From: Dama dama
Taxonomy: Eukaryota; Chordata; Mammalia; Artiodactyla; Cervidae
Assembly (NCBI RefSeq): GCF_033118175.1
Contig: NW_026870889.1
Coordinates: forward strand, 434,001 to 498,000
Direction: 5' to 3'
DNA: 64,000 bases
The position numbers were made by a program, and so were the translations under genes. Below, one piece after another: positions 13,421 through 25,112 of the stretch; the stretch's first letter is position 1; each line of letters begins with the position of its first letter. Under the pieces are notes generated by a model. That model was not told where the DNA came from, searched no databases, and was given only the letters and a program-made list of their open reading frames with translations.

Positions 13421-15354
13421 ATGCTCCTCCTATTTTTCAGACCGTTTCATGCTCACATCATTTTTGACACCTTTTGAAGCTCTTCTTATTTTTCACATCT
13501 TTTGAAACTCTTCATATTTTTCACACGTTTTCAGGCTCTTCATGTTTTTCAACACCGTTTCATGCTCCTCCTATTTTTCAGACCGTTTCATGCTCCTTAT
13601 ATGTTTGTCTCCTTTTGAAGCTCCTCATATTTTTCACACCTTTTGAAGCTCTTCATATTTTTCACACCTTTTCAGGCTCTTCATGGTTTTCAACAGCGCT
13701 TCATGTCCCTCCAATTTTTCAGACCGCTTCATTATCATCTCATTTTTGACACCTTTTGAAGCTTTTCATATTTTTCACACCTTTTGAAGCTCTTCATATT
13801 TTTCACTCTTTTTCATGCTCTTCATGTTTTTCAACACCACTCCATGCTCCTCCTATTTTTCAGACCGTTTCATGCTCCTCGTATTTTTCAGACCGTTTCA
13901 GGGTGTCCATGTTTTTGAACACCACTTCATGCTCCTCCTATATTTCAGACAGTTTCATGCTCCTGATATTTTTGACATGTTTTGAACCTCTTCATATTTT
14001 TCACAACTTTTCAGGCTCTTCATGTTTTTGAACACAGTTTCATGCTCCTCCTATTTTTCAGACCGTTTCATGCTCCTCATGTTTTTGATCCCGTTGAAGC
14101 TCTTCATATTTTTCACACCTTTTCAGGCTTCTCATGTTTTTGAACACCGCTTCATGATCCTCATATTTTTCAGATCGTTTCATGCTCCTCATATTTTTGA
14201 CACCTTTTGACGCTCTTCATATTTTTCACACCTTTTCAGGCTCTTCATGTTTTTGAACACCACTTCATGCTTCTACTATTTTCAGACCGTTTAATGCTCC
14301 TCATGTATTTCACACCTTTTGACGCTCTTCATATTTTTCACACCTTTTCAGGCTCTTCATGTTTTTCAACACCGTTTCATGCTCCTCCTATATTTCAGAC
14401 CGTTTCATGCTCCTCATATTTTTGACACTTTCTGAAGATCTTCATATTTTTCACACCTTTTCAGGCTCTTCATGTTTTTGATCACCGTTTCATGCTCCTC
14501 CTAATTTTCAGACCGTTTCATGCTCCTCATATTTTTGACCTTTTGAAGCTCTTCACATTTTTCACACCTTTTCAGGCTCTTCATGTTTTTCAACACCGCT
14601 TCCTGATCCTCCTATATTTCAGACCGTTTCATGCTCCTCATATTTTTGACACGTTTTGAAGTTCTTCGTATTTTTCACACCTTTTCAGACTCTTCATGTT
14701 TTTCAACACCGCTTTATGCTCCTCCTATTTTTCAGACCGTTTCATGCTCCTCCTAATTTTCACACCTTTTGAAGCTCTTCGTATATATCACACCTCTTCA
14801 GGCTCTTCATGTTTTTGAATATCGTTTGATGCTGCTCCTATTTTTCAGACCGTTTCATGTTCCTCATATTTTTCACACCTTTTGAAGCTCTTCATATATT
14901 TCACACCTTTTCAGATTCTTCACGATTTCCAACACCGCTTCATGCTCCTCCTATTTTTCAGACCGTTTCATGCATATCGCATTTTTGACACCTTTTGAAG
15001 CTCTTCATATTTTTCACACTTTTTCAGGCTCTTCATGTATTTGAACACTGCTTCATGGTACTCCTATTTTTCAGATCGTTTCATGCTCCTCATGTATTTC
15101 ACACGTTTTGAAACTCTTCATATATTTCACACCTTTTCATGCTCTTCATGTTTTTGAACACCGCTTCATGCTCCTCCTATTTCTCAGACCGTTTCATGCT
15201 CCTCATATTTTTGACACCTTTTGAAGCTCTTCATATTTTTCACACCTTTTCAGGCTCTTCATGATTTTCAACACCGCTTAATGCTCCTCATATTTTTAAG
15301 ACCGTTTCATGCTCCTCATATTTTTGACACCTTTTGAAGCTCTTCATATTTTTC
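13421..15354 (+). repeat. 1.9-kb segment repeated from 8104 bp upstream (second copy)
   Basis: Partner of 5317-7250, in the same orientation. It directly follows satellite of a different subtype, so its left edge near 13421 is a recombination joint. Confidence 0.9.
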
Positions 15355-18106
15355 TCACCTTTTGAAGCTCTTCATATTTTTCACACCTTTTCAGGCTCTT
15401 CATGTTTTTGAACACCGCTTCATGCTCCTCCTGTTTTTCAGACCGTTTCATGCTTCTCATATTTTTGACACGTTTTGAAGCTCTTCATATTTTTCACACC
15501 TTTTCAGGCTCTTCATGTTTTTGACCACAGTTTCATGCTTCTACTAATTTTCAGACCGTTTCATGCTCCTCATATTTTTGACACTTTTTGAAGCTTTTCA
15601 TATTTTTCACACCTTTTTAGGCTCTTCATATTTTTGAAAATCTCTTCATGCTCCTCTAATTTTTCAGACCGTTTCATGCTCCTCATATTTTTCACACCTT
15701 TTGAAGCTCTTCATAGTTTTCACACCTTTTCAGGCTCTTCATGTTTTTGAACACCGCTTCATGCTCCTCCTATTTTTCAGACCGTATCATGCTCCTCATA
15801 GGTTTCACACCTTTTGAACCTCCTCATATTTTTCACACGTTTTCAGCCTCTTCATGTTTTTCAACACCACTTCATGCTCCTCCTATATTTCAGAGAGTTT
15901 CATGCTCCTCATGTATTTCACACCTTTTGAAGCTCTTCATATTTTTCACACCTTTTCAGGCTCTTCATATTTTTCAACACAACTTCATGCTCCTCCTATT
16001 TTTCAGACCGTTTCATGCTCATCTCATTTTTGACACCTTTTGAAGCACTTCATTTTTTTCACAGCTTTTGAAGCTCTTCATATTTCTCACACGTTTTCAG
16101 GCTGTTCATGTTTTTCAACACCACTTCTTGCCCCTCCTAATTTTCAGACCGTTTCATGCTCCTCATATTTTTGACACGTTTTGAAGCTCTTCATATTTTT
16201 CACACCTTTTCAGGATCTTCATGTTTTTGAACACCGTTTCATGCTGCTCCTATTTTTCAGACCGTTTAATGCTCCTCATATTTTTGATATTTTTTGAAGC
16301 TCTTCATATTTTTCACACCTTTTCAGGCTCTTCATGTTTTTGAACACTGCTTCATGCTCCTCCTATTTTGCAGACCGTTTCATGCTCCTCATGTATTTCA
16401 CACGTTTTGAAGCTCTTCATATTTTTCACACCTTTTCAGCCTCTTCATGATTTTGAACACCGCTTCATGATCCTCCTATTTTTCAGAATGTTTCATGCTC
16501 CTCATATTTTTGACAACTTTTGAAGCTTTTCATATTTTTCACAACTTTTCAGGCTCTTCATGTTTTTGAACAGAGCTTCATGCTCCTCTTATTTTTCAGA
16601 CCGTATCATACTCGTCATATTTTTCACACCTTTTGAACCTCTTCATATTTTTCACACCTTTTCAGTCTCTTCATGTTTTTCAGCACAACTTCATGCTCAT
16701 CCTATTATCCAGACCGTTTCATGTTCCTCATGTATTTCACACCTTTTGAAGCTCTTCATATTTTTCACACCTTTTCATGCTCTTCATGCATTTGAACACC
16801 TTTTCATGCTCCTCCTATTTTTCAGACCGTTTCATGCTCCTCATAGTTTTGACACCTTTTGAAGCTCTTCATATTTTTCACACCTTTTCAGGTTCTTCAT
16901 GATTTTCAACACCGCTTCATGCTCCTCCTATTTTTCAGACCGTTTCATGCTCCTCATATTTTTGACACCTTTTGAAGCTCTTAATATATTTCACACCTTT
17001 TCAGACTCTTCATGATTTCCAACACCGCTTCATGCTCCTCATATTTTTCTGACCGTTTCATGCTCATCTCATTTTTATCACCTTTTGAAGCTCTTCATAT
17101 TTTTCACACGTTTTCAGGCTCTTCATGTTTTTCAACACCACTTCCTGCTTCTCCTATTTTTCCTGACCGTTTCATGATCCTCATATTTTTGACACATTTT
17201 GAAGCTCTTCATATTTTTCACACCTTTTCAGTCTCTTCATGTTTTTCAACACCGCTTCATGCTCCTCCTCTTTTTCAGACCGTTTCATGCTCCTCATATT
17301 TTTGACACCTTTTGATGCTCTTCATATTTTTCACACCTTTTCAGATTCTACATGATTTTCAAAACGGCTTCATGCTCCTCATATTTTCACACCATTTCAT
17401 GCTCATCTCATTTTTGACACCTTTTGAAGCTCCTCTACTTTTGACCCCTTTAGAAGCTCTTCATATTTTTGACAACTTTTCAGGCTCTTCATGTTTTTCA
17501 ACACCGCTTCATGCTCCCCCTAATTTTCAGACCGTTTCATGACACTCATATTTTTGACACCTTTTGAAGCTCCTCGTATATTTCATACCTTTTCAGACTC
17601 TTCATGATTTCCAACACCGCTTCATGCTCCTCATTTTTTTCACACCGTTTAATGCTCATCTCATTTTTGACACCTTTTGAAGCTCTTCATATTTTTGACA
17701 CCTTTAGAAGCTCTTCATATTTTTTACACCTTTTCAGGCTCTTCATATTTTTCAACACCGCTTATTGCTACTCCTATTTTTCAGACCGTTTCATGCTCAT
17801 CTCATTTTTTACACCTTTTGAAGCTCTTCATATTTTTCACACCTTTTCAGGCTCTTCATATTTTTCAAAACCGCTTCATGCTCCTCCACTTTGTCAGACC
17901 GTTTCATGCTCCTCATATATTTGGCACCTTTTGAAGCTCTTCATATTTTTCACACCTTTTCAGGTCTTCATGTTTTTGAACATCATTTCATGCTCCTCCT
18001 ATGTTTTAGACCGTTTTATGCTCCTCATATATTTGACACCTTTTGAAGCTCTTCATAATTTCCACACCTTTTCAGGCTCTTCATGTTTTTGAACACCATT
18101 TCATGC

Positions 18107-18119
18107 TCTTCTTATTTTT
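18107..18119. repeat. Left target-site duplication of L1 copy 1 (candidate)
   Basis: TCTTCTTATTTTT precedes the L1 tail, and TCCTCTGATTTTT follows the other end at 19565-19577; 11 of 13 positions match. Both correspond to the same stretch of sub-repeat C. Cleavage after its T5 tract fits the T-rich preference of L1 endonuclease. Satellite similarity alone could produce such a match, so the call is moderate. Confidence 0.55.
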
Positions 18120-18170
18120 TTTTTATTGTTATTTTTTTAATTTTTTTTTTATTATTTTTATTTTTTTTTT

Positions 18171-18500
18171 CCCAGTCGGTTTTGTCATACATTGATATGA
18201 ATCAGCCATGGATTTACATGTATTCCCAATCCCAATCCCCCCTCCCACCTCCCTCTCCACCCGATTCCTCTCGGTCTTCCCAGTGCACCAAGCCAGAGCA
18301 CTTGTCTCATGCATCCTACCTGGGCTGGTGATCTGTTTCACCATAGATAGCATACATGCTGTTCTTTTGAAATATCCCAACCTCGCGTTCTCCCACAAAG
18401 TTCAAAAGTCTGTTCTGTATTTCTGTGTCTCTTTTTCTGTTCTGCATATAGGGTTATCGTTATCACCTTTCTAAATTCCATATACATGTGTCAGCATGCT
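18171..18500 (-). other. L1 3' UTR with G-quadruplex motif, copy 1
   Basis: This lies between the ORF2 stop codon and the A-rich tail, on the minus strand. At 18225-18246 the + strand shows C3-AAT-C3-AAT-C6-T-C3, so the L1 sense strand carries four G-runs with 1-3 base loops, a canonical quadruplex motif. G-rich quadruplex tracts are known from mammalian L1 3' UTRs. The wording of this UTR is the main reason for suggesting a ruminant. It is the only G-rich tract of this kind inside each L1 copy, and the satellite has none. Confidence 0.85.
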
Positions 18501-18736
18501 CTAATGTTCTTTATCTTTCTGGCTTACTTCACTCTGTATAATGGGCTCCAGCTTCATCCATCTCATTAGGACTGATTCAAATGAATTCTTTTTAATGGCT
18601 GAGTAATATTCCATGGTGTATATGTACCACAGCTTTCTTATCCATTCATCTGCTGACGGGCATCTAGGTTGCTTCCATGTCCTGGCTATTATAAACAGTG
18701 CTGCGATGAACATTGGGGTGCACGTGTCTCTTTCAG
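18501..18736 (-). pseudogene. L1 ORF2 protein, extreme C-terminus, copy 1
   Basis: About 77 codons remain of the end of the L1 ORF2 protein, the endonuclease/reverse transcriptase of LINE-1. Recognisable stretches are TPMFIAALFIIARTWKQPRC and WYIYTMEYYSAIKKNSFES, both typical of L1 C-termini, followed by a proper stop at 18501-18503. The piece has no start of its own. The open frame extends upstream to 18785 only by reading the inverted segment backwards. Endonuclease and reverse transcriptase domains are absent, so it is inactive. The same fragment recurs in the other two L1 copies. Confidence 0.9.
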
Positions 18737-19564
18737 ACGAACCTATGGACACCTTATCTTTGACAAAGGAGGCAAGGATATACAATGGAAAAAAGACAAC
18801 CTCTTTAACAAGTGGTGCTGGGAAAACTGGTCAACCACTTGTAAAAGAATGAAACTAGAACACTTTCTAACACCATACACAAAAATAAACTCAAAATGGA
18901 TTAAAGATCTAAATGTAAGACCAGAAACTATAAAACTCCTAGAGGAGAAGATAGGCAAAACACTCTCCGACATAAATCAAAGCAAGATCCTCTATGACCC
19001 ACCTCCCAGAATATTGGAAATAAAAGCAAAACTAAACAAATGGGACCTAATGAAACTTAAAAGCTTTTGCACTACAAAGGAAACTATAAGTAAGGTGAAA
19101 AGACAGCCCTCAGATTGGGAGAAAATAATAGCAAATGAAGAAACAGACAAAGGATTAATCTCAAAAATATACAAGCAAATCCTGCAGCTCAATTGCAGAA
19201 AAATAAATGACCCAATAAAAAATGAGCCAAAGAACTAAACAGACATTTCTCCAAAGAAGACATACAGATGGATAACAAACACATGAAAAGATGCTCAACA
19301 TCACTCATTATTAGAGAAATGCAAATCAAAACCACAATGAGGTACCATTACATGCCAGTCAGGATGGCTGCTATCCAAAAGTCTACAAGCAATAAATGCT
19401 GGAGATGGTGTGGAGAAAAGGGAACCCTCTTACACTGTTGGTGGGAATGCACACTAGTACAGCCCCTATGGAAAACAGTGTGGAGATTTCTTAAAAAACT
19501 GGAAATAGAACTGCCATATGACCCAGCAATCCCACTTCTGGGCATACACACTGAGGAAACCAGA
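18737..19564 (+). pseudogene. L1 ORF2 protein, C-terminal third, inverted piece, copy 1
   Basis: Forward-reading remnant of L1 ORF2 downstream of the reverse transcriptase core. It runs from about HLIFDKGGKD through LFNKWCWENW, TPYTKINSKWIKDLNVRPET and KWDLMKLKSFCTTKET, all diagnostic of L1 ORF2. The frame is broken near 19217-19225: one A seems missing from an A-run, and TGA stands where L1s usually have TGG, so the first frame stops at 19236-19238. The second frame resumes and holds the L1 Cys-rich motif CX3CX7HX4C at 19397-19450 (CWRWCGEKGTLLHCWWEC). It then runs past the element into satellite, giving a meaningless chimeric tail to 19744. There is no function; it is a fossil. Confidence 0.93.
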
Positions 19565-22500
19565 TCCTCTGATTTTTCAGACCGTTTCATGCTCCTCATA
19601 TTTTTGACACCTTTTGAAGCTATTCATATTTTTCACACCTTTTCAGGCTCTTCATATTTTTCAAAAACGTTTCATGATCCTCCTATTTTTCAGACCTTTT
19701 CATGCTCCTCATATATTCGACACCTTTTGAAGCTGTTCATATAGTTCACACCTTTTCAGGCTCTTCATGTTTTTGAACACCGCTTCATGCTCCTCCTATT
19801 TTTTCGACCGTATCATGCTCCTCATATTTTTCACCCCATTTGAAGCTCTTCATACTTTTCACAACTTTTCAGGCTCTTCATGTTTTTCAACACCGCTTCA
19901 TGCTCCTCCTATTTTTCAGACCGTTTCATGCTCCTCATATTTTGACACCTTTTGAAGCCCTTCATATTTTTCACAACTTTTCAGGCTCTTCATGTTTTTA
20001 AAAACCGCTTCATGCTCCTCCTATTTTTCAGAACGTTTCATGCTCCTCATATTTTTCACACCTTTTGAAGCTCTTCATATTTTTCACACTTTTCAGGCTC
20101 TTGATGTTTTTCAACACCGCTTCATGCTCCGCCTATTTTTCAGGCCGTTTCTTGCTCCTCATATTTTTGACACCTTTAGAAGCTCTTCATATTATTCACA
20201 CCTTTTCAGGCTCTTCATGTTTTTGATCACCGCTTCATTCTCCTCCTATTTTTCAGACCGTTTCATTCTCCTCATATCTTTGACAACTTTTGAAGCTCTT
20301 CAGATATTTCACACCTTTTCAGGCTCTTCATTTTTTTCAACACTATTTCATGCTCCTCCTATTTTTCAAATCGTTTCATGCTCATCTCATTTTGACACCT
20401 TTTGAAGCTCTTCATATATTTCACACCTTATGAATCTCTTCATATTTTTCATACCTTTTCAGGCTCTTCATGATTTTCAACACCGCTTCATGCTCCTCGT
20501 ATTTTTCAGACCTTTCATGCTCATCTCTTTTTTGACACCTTTTGAAGCTCTTCATATTTTTCACACCTGTTGAAGCTCTTCATATTTTTCACATTTTTGA
20601 AGCTCTTCATTATTTTCACACGTTTTCAGACTCTTCATGTTTTTCAACACCGCTTCATGCTCCTGCTATTTTTCCGACCGTTTCATACTCCTCATATTTT
20701 TGACACGTATTGAGTCTCTTCATATTTTTCACACCTTTTCAGGCTCTTCATGTTTTTGAACACCACTTCATCCTCCTCCTATTTTTAAGACCGTTTCCTG
20801 TTCCTCATATTTTTGACACCTTTTGAAGCTTTTCATATTTTTCACATTTTTGAAGCTCCTCATATTTTTCACACGTTTTCAGGCTCTTCATGTTTTTGAA
20901 CACCACTTCATGCTCCTCCTATTTTTCAGACCTTTTCATGCTCCTCATGTATTTCACACATTTTGAAGCTCTTCATATTTTTCACACCTTTTCAGGCTCT
21001 TCATGTTTTTGAACACTGATTCATGCTCCTCTTATTTTTCAGACGGTTTCATGCTCCTCATGTATTTAACACCTTTTGAAGCTACACATATTTTCCACAC
21101 GTTTTCAGGCTCTTCATGTTTTTCAACACCGCTTGATGCTCCTCCTATTTTTCAGACCGTTTCATGCTCCTCATATTTTTGACGCCTTTTGAAGCTCTTC
21201 ATATTTTTCACAACTTTTCAGGCTCTTCATGTTTTTAAACACCGCTTCATGCTCCTCCTATTTTTCAGACCGTTTCATGCTCCTCATATTTTTCAAACCT
21301 TTTGAAGCTCTTCATATATTTCACACTTTTCAGTCTCTTGATGATTTTCAACACCGCTTCATGCTCCGCCTATTTTTGAGGACGTTTTATGCTCCTGATA
21401 TTTTTGACACCTTTAGAAGCTCGTCATATTATTCACACCTTTTCAGGCTCTTCATGTTTTTGATCACCGCTTCATGTTCTGCCTATTTTTCAGACCGTTT
21501 CATTCTCCTCATATATTTGACACATTTTGAAGCTCTTCAGATATTTCACACCTTTTCAGGCTCTTCATTTCTTTCAACACCAATTCATGATCCTCCTAAT
21601 TTTCAGACCGTTTCATGCTCTTCTCATTTTTGACACCTTTTGAAGCTTTTCATATTATTCACACCTTTTCAGGCTCTTCATGTTTTTTAACTCTGCTTCA
21701 TGCTCCTCCTATTTTTTCGGCTGCATCATGCTCCTCATATTTTTCACCCCTTTTGAAGCTCTTCATATTTTTCTCACCTTTTCAGGCTCTTCATGTTTTT
21801 GTACAGCACTTCATGCTCCTCCTATTTTTCAGAGAGTTTCATGCTCGTCATGTATTTCACACCTTTTGAAGCTCTTCATATTTTTAACATCTTTTCAGGC
21901 TCTTCATGTTTTTCCACACCACTTCAAGCTTCTCTTATTTTTCAGACCGTTTCATGCTCCTCATGAATTTCACACCTTTTGAAGCTCTTCATATTTTTCA
22001 CAACTTTTCAGGCTCTTCATGTTTCTGATCACCGTTTCATGCTCCTCCTATCTTTCAGACCGTTTCATGCTTCTCATATTTTTGACACCATTTGAAGCTC
22101 TTCATATTTTTCTCACCTTTTCAGGCTCTTCATGTTTTTGTACAGCACTTCATGCTCCTCCTATTTTTCAGAGAGTTTCATGCTCGTCATGTATTTCACA
22201 CCTTTTGAAGCTCTTCATATTTTTCACACCTTTTCAGGCTCTTCATGTTTTTCCACACCGTTTTATGCAGCTTCTATTTTTCAGGCCGTTTCATGATCCT
22301 CATATTTTTCACACCTTTTGAGCTCTTCATATTTTTCACACCTTTTCAGGCTCTTCATGTTTTTCCACACCACTTCATGCTTCTCCTATTTTTCAGCCCG
22401 TTTCATGCTCCTCATGTATTTCACCCCTTTTGAAGGTCTTCATATTTTTCACACCTTTTCAGGCTCTTGATTTTATTCAACACCAATTCATGCTACTCCT

Positions 22501-24731
22501 GTTTTTCAGACCGTTTCCTGCTCCTCATATATTTGACTCCTTTTGAAGCTCTTCATATTTTTAACACCTTTTCAGGCTCTTCATGTCTTTGAACACCGCT
22601 TCATGCTCCTTCTATATTCCAGACCGTTTCATGCTCCTCATTTATTTCACACCTTTTGAAGCTCTTCATATTTTTCACACCTTTTCAGGCTCGTCATGTT
22701 TTTGAACACTGCTTCATGCTCCTCCTAGTTTTCAGCCCGTTTCATGCTCCTCATGTATTTCACACGTTTTGAAGCTCTTCATATTTTTCACACCTTTTCA
22801 GCCTCTTCATGATTTTGAACACCGCTTCATGATCCTCCTATTTTTCAGAATGTTTCATGCTCCTCATATTTTTGACAACTTTTGAAGCTTTTCATATTTT
22901 TCACAACTTTTCAGGCTCTTCATGTTTTTGAACAGAGCTTCATGCTCCTCTTATTTTTCAGACCGTATCATACTCGTCATATTTTTCACACCTTTTGAAC
23001 CTCTTCATATTTTTCACACCTTTTCAGTCTCTTCATGTTTTTCAAAACAACTTCATGCTCATCCTATTATCCAGACCGTTTCATGTTCCTCATGTATTTC
23101 ACACCTTTTGAAGCTCTTCATATTTTTCACACCTTTTCAGGCTCTTCATGCATTTGAACACCTTTTCATGCTCCTCCTATTTTCAGACCGTTTCATGCTC
23201 CTCATAGTTTTGACACCTTTTGAAGCTCTTCATATTTTTCACACCTTTTCAGACTCTTCATGATTTCCAACACCGCTTCATGCTCCTCATATTTTTCTGA
23301 CCGTTTCATGCTCATCCTATTTTTATCACCTTTTGAAGCTCTTCATATTTTTCACACGTTTTCAGGCTCTTCATGTTTTTCAACACCACTTCCTGCTTCT
23401 CCTATTTTTCAGACCGTTTCATGATCCTCATATTTTTGACACATTTTGAAGCTCTTCATATTTTTCACACCTTTTCAGTCTCTTCATGTTTTTCAACACC
23501 GCTTCATGCTCCTCCTCTTTTTCAGACCGTTTCATGCTCCTCATATTTTTGACACCTTTTGATGCTCTTCATATTTTTCACACCTTTTCAGATTCTACAT
23601 GATTTTCAAAACGGCTTCATGCTCCTCATATTTTCACACCATTTCATGCTCATCTCATTTTTGACACCTTTTGAAGCTCCTCTACTTTTAACTCCTTTAG
23701 AAGCTCTTCATATTTTTGACAACTTTTCAGGCTCTTCATGTTTTTCAACACCGCTTCATGCTCCCCCTAATTTTCAGACCGTTTCATGACACTCATATTT
23801 TTGACACCTTTTGAAGCTCCTCGTATATTTCATACCTTTTCAGACTCTTCATGATTTCCAACACCGCTTCATGCTCCTCATTTTTTTCACACCGTTTAAT
23901 GCTCATCTCATTTTTGACACCTTTTGAAGCTCTTCATATTTTTGACACCTTTAGAAGCTCTTCATATTTTTTACACCTTTTCAGGCTCTTCATATTTTTC
24001 AACACCGCTTATTGCTACTCCTATTTTTCAGACCGTTTCATGCTCATCTCATTTTTTACACCTTTTGAAGCTCTTCATATTTTTCACATATTTTGAAGCT
24101 CTTTATATTTTACCCACATTTTCAGGCTCTTCATGTTTTTCAGCTCCGCTTCATGCTCCTCCTATTTTTCAGACCGTTTCATGCTCCTCATATTTTTGAC
24201 ACCTTTGAAGCTCTTCATATTTTTCACACCTTTTCAGACTCTTCATGTTTTTCAACACTGCTTCATGCTCCTCCTATTTTTCAGACCGTTTCATGCTTCT
24301 CATATTTTGACACCTTTTGAAGCTCTTCATATTTTTCACAACTTTTCAGGCTCTTCATGTTTTTCAACACCGCTTCATGCTCCTCCACTTTGTCAGACCG
24401 TTTCATGCTCCTCATATTTTTGGCACCTTTTGAAGCTCTTCATATTTTTCACACCTTTTCAGGTCTTCATGTTTTTGAACATCATTTCATGCTCCTCCTA
24501 TTTTTCAGACCGTTTCATGCTCTTCATATTTTTGGCACCTTTTGAAGCTCTTCATATTTTTCACACCTTTTCAGGCTCTTCATGTTTTTCAACACCGCTT
24601 CATGCTCCTCCTATGTTTTAGACCGTTTTATGCTCCTCATATATTTGACACCTTTTGAAGCTCTTCATAATTTCCACACCTTTTCAGGCTCTTCATGTTT
24701 TTGAACACCATTTCATGCTCTTCTTATTTTT
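19565..24731 (+). repeat. 113-bp satellite array, block 2
   Basis: Same satellite and same orientation as block 1. It starts with the right-hand half of the sub-repeat C interrupted by L1 copy 1. The part from about 19600 to 22800 belongs to no L1 cassette. From about 22802 onward the sequence is a copy of 16440-18119, with a unit missing near 23220 and about 365 bp extra near 24060-24430. Two similar stretches, 19992-20405 and 21229-21633, lie 1237 bp apart. There is no gene. Confidence 0.97.
21775..22215 (+). repeat. 339-bp local duplication
   Basis: The stretch with TTTTTCTCACCTTTTCAGG and TTTTTGTACAGCACTTCATG near 21770-21870 recurs 339 bp later, exactly three 113-bp units. Confidence 0.8.
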
Positions 24732-24782
24732 TTTTTTATTGTTATTTTTTTAAATTTTTTTTTATTATTTTTATTTTTTTTT

Positions 24783-25112
24783 CCCAGTCGGTTTTGTCAT
24801 ACATTGATATGAATCAGCCATGGATTTACATGTATTCCCAATCCCAATCCCCCCTCCCACCTCCCTCTCCACCCGATTCCTCTCGGTCTTCCCAGTGCAC
24901 CAAGCCAGAGCACTTGTCTCATGCATCCTACCTGGGCTGGTGATCTGTTTCACCATAGATAGCATACATGCTGTTCTTTTGAAATATCCCAACCTCGCAT
25001 TCTCCCACAAAGTTCAAAAGTCTGTTCTGTATTTCTGTGTCTCTTTTTCTGTTCTGCATATAGGGTTATCGTTATCACCTTTCTAAATTCCATATACATG
25101 TGTCAGCATGCT
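24783..25112 (-). other. L1 3' UTR with G-quadruplex motif, copy 2
   Basis: Same as the copy 1 3' UTR; the C-run motif is at 24837-24858 on the + strand. The base corresponding to 18387 of copy 1 is A here, as in copy 3. Confidence 0.85.

Larger units (their letters stand above)
1..18119 (+). repeat. 113-bp satellite array, block 1
   Basis: Continuous tandem satellite. The unit is about 113 bp and consists of four sub-repeats. A (28 bp) has GAAGCTCTTCATATTTTT followed by CACACC and T4. B (29 bp) has CAGGCTCTTCATGTTTTT followed by GAACACCGCTT. C (28 bp) has CATGCTCCTCCTATTTTT followed by CAGACCGTTT. D (28 bp) has CATGCTCCTCATATTTTT followed by GACACC and T4. Common variants are B with CAACACC, C with CAGACAG or CAGACCA, and D as CATGCTCATCTCATTTTTG or with GTATTTCACACC. 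Counting the consensus gives 32 C, 12 G, 49 T and 20 A. Extra A sub-repeats and small indels occur throughout. There is no unique sequence in this block. I do not recognise it as one of the classical GC-rich ruminant satellites, but I cannot search for it. Confidence 0.97.
16440..19564 (+). repeat. L1-bearing cassette, copy 1
   Basis: About 1.7 kb of satellite plus L1 copy 1, matched by 22802-26176 at offsets of 6362, 6247 and 6612 bp as units are lost or gained. The marker CATCCTATTATCCAGACC at about 16698 recurs once in each cassette. The right flank beyond 19577 does not follow the other copies. Confidence 0.88.
18120..19564 (-). mobile_element. LINE-1 fragment, 5'-truncated and 5'-inverted, copy 1
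   Basis: Only the last ~1.45 kb of an L1 element is present. Read on the + strand it starts with a T-rich tail (18120-18170), then the reverse complement of the 3' UTR and the ORF2 C-terminus (to 18736). The orientation then flips, and an upstream part of ORF2 runs forward (18737-19564). This is the arrangement expected from twin priming during target-primed reverse transcription. The forward piece ends at about the L1 position where the reverse piece begins, so little or nothing seems lost between them. The element lies in sub-repeat C, directly after its T5 tract. A private base at 18387 (G where copies 2 and 3 have A) is the only substitution I noticed against copy 2. It has no complete ORF and cannot move by itself. 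Confidence 0.95.

Noticed and set aside
1..18119. Many open frames of 60-190 codons on the + strand, with recurrent peptide strings such as FTPFEALHIFHTF
   Set aside because: They follow from repeat composition. They occur in overlapping frames, shift frame because 113 is not a multiple of 3, stop at fixed positions, and show no codon-position bias or gene signals. They are not annotated as genes.
18120..18170. Microsatellite or independent T-rich repeat
   Set aside because: It sits exactly at the L1 3' end and is the reverse complement of the L1 A-rich tail, present in all three copies.
18208..18474. 88-codon + strand frame across the L1 3' UTR
   Set aside because: It is antisense to the L1 3' UTR, with no homology that I recognise and no independent evidence.
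18669..19238. A 189-codon + strand frame treated as a complete gene
   Set aside because: Its first ~23 codons read the inverted L1 segment antisense, and the remainder is a truncated, frameshifted L1 ORF2. It is annotated as a pseudogene piece only.
19268..19744. 158-codon frame joining L1 ORF2 to satellite, a possible fusion protein
   Set aside because: The join is just read-through from a dead L1 fragment into the repeat. There is no promoter or start context, and the same accident occurs in copies 2 and 3.
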